Source of the DNA: Rhynchonema sp. JSB1_4
Taxonomy: Eukaryota; Nematoda; Chromadorea; Monhysterida; Xyalidae
Direction of reading: 5' to 3'
Length of the DNA: 64,000 nt
Assembly (NCBI GenBank): GCA_030248065.1
Contig: JASAMV010007796.1
Span: 38,792 to 102,791 of the forward strand
Part shown: positions 58,126 through 64,000 of the stretch, in pieces
Layout of the letters: each line of letters opens with the position of its first letter
How positions within the stretch are numbered: the first letter of the stretch is position 1
Position numbers and translations under genes: made by a program
The notes under the pieces: model-generated
What the model saw: the letters and a program-made list of their open reading frames with translations, nothing else
The model's database searches: none
What the model was told of the DNA's origin: nothing

Positions 58126-61100
58126 TCAAATGCAGTCATACACAGCATTCTCTAAACTGCGGAATGTGCGCGTGAAATCGCGGGACAAACTTGGTTTGCA
58201 TTCGTTGGTGATGTAGGCGATGACTAGATTGTTTGCACGGTCCATTTTACAATTTTGACCTCCGTGGCCCGGGTGTCCAATCAGCCATGTATCGTTCTGA
58301 AGATCACGTTTTTTAGAATAAAGAGATTTACATATCTCGGATGCAGCGGCTCGTGTAATGAAACAGCCACCCAAGGGTTGGAACTCAAAAATGCGACTAT
58401 TCCTCGAAAATGCATGGTTAATAGGCTAGCTGTGTTATCATGCACATCGGTTTCTCATCAAACAGATCCGAGGATTATATCAGCGTTTCAAACGATATTT
58501 TCATTATTTTTGTCGTGGGACAACTTCACGCCAGTCAAATTTGACAAGAAGTGTGCTATAAACCACGAAATATCCGGAAACAAAAGTTTGAAATCCAACC
58601 CCCGATCCACCAATAAAGTCCATTACAATCACAAGTTAGATTCCTTCTTATATTATAAATAACCGGGATAATCGATTCCAGACCATATCCAACCTTTTTG
58701 CTCTTCGTATACACAAATCCGTGCCCGACATCTACCGTCTCTCCGGCCAAACAATCAACGGTGTCCGTTAGTATCGGATCACTTATCCGGTCCAGGGTGG
58801 CCCCTGACAGCAATTTTCCCTGCAACACCGCGTTCAGGGGTGCGCCCAGGCCACGCGCTGTGCTGATTCCGTTGACTGATGGAATCTCAACACGACGTAT
58901 GGACGGATTATTGAATGCGTAGCGACCCTGTGGTAGAAAGGGCATGAAGTGGCTGGCAGATGTTTCATTAGAAGACTTTGCACATCAACGATATTTCACG
59001 AGTTTTTTCGTTGCCACGGACCGCCAGCGAAAACCTTTTGTCAGCTGTCTGTCAGACGTCTTTCGTGCTGGTCAAAATGGTGTCATCAATAAATCTCACA
59101 CTGTCCAGTCCAATAACAAAGAGGCCACGTGGTGAATGAGACAAAATCGATCCAAGTTTGACACCGCCATTTCAGAAGTTGTTCCCAAATATTGAGTTCA
59201 TTCTCACGAACCATAACGGTGCACCAGGTCATCCATCAGTTACCATTTGTGAACTACACAAACAACCGAAAGCAAACCTGAGGTATTCCGTCGCAAATAA
59301 ATCTTGGATTCGAATACACCCTTTTCATGTCCTCATTCGCTCCCGTCAAATACGTGAATGCGTACTTGGCGTATCCCAGATTCTGCCACATGTGCGGTAT
59401 CTGGTGTCTCCAATGGCACAGTGACACGCGCGTGACATGCTGGTCAAGGTCTGGGTCGAGACCGATGTGCACCACGTCCGTGCCTGAATCGCCAAGGGAC
59501 GTTGCGTTGGAAAGAGCTTTCTTGCCAGAAGTATTTTGGGCTACGGTTCATTTTAATTCGGTCTCATGTGAGAACCGATCACATACATACATATGTACCT
59601 AAACGCAACAAAAACCGCAAATGTTTTGAGTTGATGACACAGACGTCGGTGGTTTCAAAACTTGATGGTCGGTACGGTAAAAAGAAATAGTGAACGATTT
59701 GCACTGATACTGGTCTGGACTGATCGCCAAGTTATGCCATCGCTTCGAAACTTCTTTTCTGGTGAGGCGCCTCATTTTTATTGACAAACTGGTGTTTTTG
59801 AAGCATGGTACACTAACTGAAGGGCGCGCACAGCTCCTCCTTGACAAACTGTCCAATTGAGCGCTGTTTGGGGTCGACGCGCCGAACCAGTTGATCGGCC
59901 AGCCAACCTGTGGATACTTTTAGATTTTTCGAGTGAACTTGGAATTTCAGGAAATAAAAATATCGACGAACGAAGGATTTTTCGTACCGACCGATGGTGA
60001 GTGCGTGATATCCGAACTGTGCCCTGTCGCATTCCCAATTCGGCGTTTGTCGCTCAATTATGGCACTCATGCGTCGCCAATCGCTAACATCCTCATATGT
60101 GATGTCTTCGTCCATAATTGCCAGGCCACCCTGATTATTCAGGCATGTTTTGCTCCGAATTCTCGTGATTTGTTGAGAAAAAATAAGGATGGAGTCTCAA
60201 ACTTGGTCATATCGGACTATGGGGATCGATCTGCACCTTGTTAAAGTGTGACTTTATCGAAAATTATGACGCGACCACTGTACAGCAGATTCAAGCCGAT
60301 CCCCAATTACCGTGTTTGATGTCAGCCCAAGATTTTCATCGGCAACTTATCCCCCTTACCATATGACTGATCATATCGCACACGGTGATATCCTGCTTTC
60401 CGTTTTGAGCAAATTCCGGCCAGTAGGTGCACACACGCTCGTCATAGTCAAGTAGACCACGATCGACCAGCACAGCTATGGATAGTGCGCAGAACAACTG
60501 CAAGAAATTACAGTTATTTTGGGGTCAATGGTCGACGTCAACGTTTGGCGAATGAGGATGAAGGCGGAGTTTGTCAACGTTTTGTTCAAATCGTGTTTCA
60601 TTCAGAATGTTGAATCACAGGTTTTGACAAGCGTATTTACTGTAGGTTGTTTATTATGAGCGAGTGAATATGTTTTACGCTGATCGAAATGTGTGTGCCA
60701 GCTCAATTATAAGATGCGGTCCAGAGAAAAATGACGGACTACGCGGATGTAGCGTGCACATTCACGACATGCTGCAGCATAAACACTCTCCCCGCGGCCC
60801 TTTTATCAATATTGCACAGGTTCAGGCCCGGCCGATTCAGGCCCGGCGAGAGCCTTAGCCTGTAAATGAGTCAAACATGCTGGGCCTGAAAAACTGGGCC
60901 TGAAAAGGTCGGGCCTAAACTTCCGGGCCTGAAAAGTCAGGGAATGTTTTATCAAACACAACTGCGAGTCAGTCCCTTCCTCACCTTCGATGTCGAGAAC
61001 AGTGTGCTCATGGTTTCCCTCGTCCAAGGCCGATGTGCCTCGTAGTCCGCATATCCGCCCCATAAATCCACCACCAACGTCCCATTATGGAAGACGGCCA

Positions 61101-61398
61101 GCGCGGCGCCATGACTCTCCCAACCGTCGGCGAAGTTCTGCCTGAAGAAAATCGTTTGTTTTCACTTTTCTTAACAGAAAATAATAACAAAAATTTGATT
61201 CAAGACTAACTGGAATGCCTTTTTGACTCGGTCGAATTGGTCAGTCACAGTTCCCTGTACAGCAGCTGCCTGCAGTGCCGCGTGTTCTTGGTGATGTTTC
61301 ACGTATCGATATAAGAGCCAGGTTGCTGCAAGGCCGCCGCATAATAAAAGGCCGGAGCGAACCGAGAGGTTTGGAAGCTTTGTGAGAATTGTGCCCAT
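58126..61398 (-). CDS. Membrane-anchored beta-lactamase-domain (LACT-type) serine hydrolase, complete
   Basis: Eight coding exons: 61398-61211, 61141-60985, 60497-60360, 60130-59992, 59907-59818, 59483-59278, 58927-58694, 58296-58126. The sum is 1323 nt, 440 aa, with consistent phases. The N-terminus has one membrane segment (SGLLLCGGLAATWLLYRYV). The domain follows with NFADGWESHGAALAVFHNG, VDLWGGYADYEAHRPW, the catalytic SxxK box as STSK (end of exon 2), LVDRGLLDYDERVCTYWPEF, the Tyr-containing FGYHALTIG (YxN-like box), and the C-terminal GHPGHGG in place of KTG, then NNLVIAYITN and FRSLENAVYD. This matches the LACT proteins of nematodes and bacterial class C beta-lactamase/esterase homologues. 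The natural substrate is unknown; probably an esterase or peptidase rather than antibiotic resistance. Confidence 0.9.
60820..60955. repeat. Short iterated motif in a LACT intron
   Basis: Several copies of TTCAGGCCCGGC and the inverse GGGCCTGAAAA within 135 bp of intron 2, arranged as opposed arms. Possibly a small TIR element; no target duplication found. Confidence 0.35.
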
Positions 61399-62261
61399 AA
61401 TTTTGAGTCGTTTTCAAAGATGCGAGGTAGAAAACGAAGTTGTACGTCAAACAGCAAAAGTTTATATACAAATTCGACAGGCTGATGCAAGACCTTGTGA
61501 AACCTTGATCAGCTCATGGCCAGTCATGTCATGTCGTCATTTTTGTGGCTTTTCTTGCGAAACTCCTGGTTTACGTCGGTTGCTAACGGACGAAACATTT
61601 CGCAAGCGCCGTCCCTGTCTCGTTGCTATGGGACACTCAGACTGATTTGACTTGACGTCATTCCGGTTTGAACCAGAGCACACAACATGACCTTGGGCGA
61701 TTGCCACGGCGCGAAAACTTGCGTGTGGTTTTGCGGAGAGTCGGAGCGGAGCACTAATTTTGACCAGCGTAAACGGTGTGCATTAGGTGGGGTTCAAAAA
61801 AGTTTTACGCTGGTCCAACTTGCGTGCTCATGTGCGCAGTTGCTCATTGTTGAAGTGGCACTGCATGAATCGAAACAGGTTAACATTTGCATTGTTTACT
61901 GATCTCTCCAATCCTGCCGCATTTCCCATTTTATCAGCATTATAACATCATTATCAGGGCAGAGATTACAGCATAAAAGAAAAAACCGGTTGCTCAAAGA
62001 TGAGATACCAATAAAAGGTCTGCATGAGTTGCGCATAAAATTTGAACAACAACTGAAGATCGATGACGTTAGGATCAATATAAAGAGAAGAGAAAAATTT
62101 TTAACCATCAAAAGAGAAAAATATCCTGTTCATCCAGTTGCGGGACGAACGTGGAAGCCACCGGCGGGACCAAGTTCTGCGCAGTCACCTTTCGCGAGAA
62201 AGTAGATGCTCTTTGGATCGTGATGTTTTTGACGACAGAATTTGCAGAGATGGGTGTCAGA
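61399..62261. other. Gap between GLUT-type gene 3' end and LACT 5' end
   Basis: It should contain the LACT promoter/5' UTR and the 3' UTR of the transporter, both genes being minus-strand and in tandem. No coding sequence is recognised. Confidence 0.5.
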
Positions 62262-62891
62262 TCACTTTTTATCACGTTTGGAGTCAAAAATGTCGACGAA
62301 ACTTCGATTGGCGGTTTCTGGTAGAACACGCCACATACAGAACAGCATGATTGAGTTCGAAATGGACAAAATGATTAGCGACGTCGACACACGAGCGCTG
62401 GCGGCCAGAACCTGACAATCTTTTAGCTATTTGTGGGCAAGATTCCAAAACACTAAACAACTACAAAATAGTCAAAAAATAGTGTCAATGGAACCGGCTC
62501 ATAAAAAATGACGAGGTCTGCTCTTCAAATGACGCAACCTTGCAACGTGGCAGTAATTGCATTGGCTGAAATGGCGTTTGCAGTCAAGTTGCCAAAAATA
62601 GCGACAGCGACCGTAATTGATGCACCGGTGAACGACCCGCTGAAAAAAAAAGACGATAACCCCGGTGCATAGAGGCAGCATTGGTGTAAAATCTATATTT
62701 CCTCTTTTAAAGTCGCTTCAAATTTTTTTTTTTTTACGCACATACCCAAGAGCTATATGCCAAACTATGTATGGATGATGATTTGCCAGCACGCAAAATG
62801 AGAAACCAAAAAATCGCGGTCCGTCGCCGGCCACATAATTTCATTATGTACGGACCCGGCATGACGGCAAATTATCTGCAATAACAAAACA

Positions 62892-62956
<65 letters not shown>

Positions 62957-62964
62957 CCCCCAAC

Positions 62965-63017
<53 letters not shown>

Positions 63018-63771
63018 CCCCCCACAACTTAACCCAAAATTCAAACATACAAGGAAATGTACGGGAAACATCGAAAGGTCACCCAACTAACTTCGGCCAC
63101 AACGATGATAAGGACCCATTTCTGTGCTTTATAGCTGGTCATTCCGAACGCTTGTAGCACTGCATTCGAGTGCACTGCCAGCATCAAATGACCGGTCAGG
63201 GCACGCCTGGCAACCACGATAGTCAACCGTTGCGACAAACTGCTATGCATGGCGTGGTGAGTTTCAACATACTGTATGTAAATTAAAACCGAAAAAACCA
63301 ACTGGTCAACAACACCAGCGTCTGGTGGCTTGTCTGATAACCTACTTGCCCGGCTATAGTTTCAGCCACGTTACGTCTGTTCGCGCACGCCTGTTTTCTC
63401 TCGTTCCATTTCTGCGATCACTTCGTCGACCTGGTCGGCACCCTGGTAAGTTGGAAGTATGACTATAAATGCTCGCCGAACGCTTCACATTTTTGTCATC
63501 AAACCGATAAGTGAAGTGTGCGTTAGCGGTGCGAGTGGCTCTGAGAGTGCATTGCGATGAGTGGAAAGACGACACACTACCTGGTAAAACTTAACGGCAC
63601 TGTTGATTTTGTCAACCGATGCATCCGTGCACATATGACAGTATCGTGGACTGTCCGGGATCCAGATGAAAATTGGCAGACTGATGAAAGCCCAAGGCAC
63701 GGTCACACACGCCATCGCCCACGGCCAGCCAGACTCGGTGCCCAGCAGGAAGGAACTGCCGAGCAACTGGC
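62262..63771 (-). CDS. GLUT/SLC2-type sugar transporter, C-terminal part (partial, damaged middle)
   Basis: Major facilitator sugar carrier of the cell membrane. Exons: 63771-63581 (GQLLGSSFLLGTESGWPWAM, then the PESPRY-like PDSPRY), 63442-63375 (a cytoplasmic-loop piece), 63239-63092 (NAVLQAFGMTSYKAQKWVL, TM7-8 region), a doubtful segment at 62862-62746 with CGRRRTAIF (the GRR box after TM8), 62639-62534 (ASITVAVAIFGNLTANAIS, compare the family's NWTSNF) and 62411-62262 (SLIILSISNSIMLFCMWRVL then LPETANRSFVDIF, the PETKxRTF box, stop). The outer exons agree in phase. The junctions around 62640-63091 do not, and a homopolymer tract lies there, so either an exon is missed or the assembly is wrong. 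The N-terminal half lies beyond 64000. Confidence 0.72.
62893..63023. repeat. Homopolymer block: poly(A), C, poly(T), poly(A), C
   Basis: About 60 A, then C-rich spacer, about 25 T, about 25 A and seven C. This lies in the transporter's intron/exon region whose splice phases fail to join. It looks like an assembly or polishing artefact. Confidence 0.7.
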
Positions 63772-63805
63772 CTGAAATCCATCAGCGAATATCAATGTCC
63801 TGACC

Positions 63806-63810
<5 letters not shown>

Positions 63811-63856
<46 letters not shown>

Positions 63857-63879
63857 ACTCACACACTCACACACTCACT

Positions 63880-63913
<34 letters not shown>

Positions 63914-64000
63914 CACGCACACACGCACACACACACGCGCACACGCGCACACGCGCACACGCACACACACGCACACACACACACACACACACACGTACAC
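63811..64000. repeat. (CA)n microsatellite with CT/CG interruptions
   Basis: About 190 bp of ACACAC with ACTC and ACGC variants, reaching the window edge, in the upstream intron of the transporter gene. Confidence 0.95.

Overview
This window is animal nuclear DNA. It has long AT-rich introns with GT-AG borders, metazoan gene families, and no bacterial operon structure. I infer a nematode, possibly an early-branching (Enoplea/Dorylaimia, e.g. mermithid-like) one. The reasons are the beta-lactamase-domain (LACT-type) gene, the repeat composition and short GCCTAA (reverse of TTAGGC) tracts; this placement is inference only.

Layout. 4706-30612 (minus): a polypyrimidine-tract-binding protein (PTBP/hnRNP I) gene. 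I could place every coding exon from an N-terminal ATG to the conserved C-terminal VSFSKS-type tail with matching splice phases (about 778 aa, four RRMs, several candidate alternative first exons, a possible cassette and a possible poison exon). 31.0-45.2 kb: a mosaic of nested, mostly non-autonomous transposons. At least eight have hAT-type ends and 7-8 bp target duplications; others have TTAA or TA targets; one is a 1.1 kb TRIM-like retroelement carrying two overlapping ORFs. 45398-57478 (plus): a Polyhomeotic/PHC-like Polycomb gene (about 869 aa, 15 coding exons) with the HD1-type motif and a C-terminal SAM domain but no FCS zinc finger that I can find. Its last, 4.7 kb intron holds a small opposite-strand gene (54377-55381) and two transposons. 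58126-61398 (minus): a complete 8-exon membrane-anchored serine beta-lactamase-like (LACT family) gene, convergent with PHC. 62262-63771+ (minus): the C-terminal half of a GLUT/SLC2-type sugar transporter, running off the right edge, with a homopolymer-damaged middle and a long CA microsatellite in the upstream intron.

The genes do not form a pathway. PTBP acts in pre-mRNA splicing, PHC in chromatin silencing, LACT is a probable membrane serine hydrolase and GLUT is a hexose carrier. The most unusual content is the repeat mosaic: several unrelated TIR families share one architecture (hAT-like ends, 8-bp target duplications, a family-specific 15-20 bp motif iterated inside, and often a CGCGCG(C/T)A(C/G)CGCGCG palindrome).
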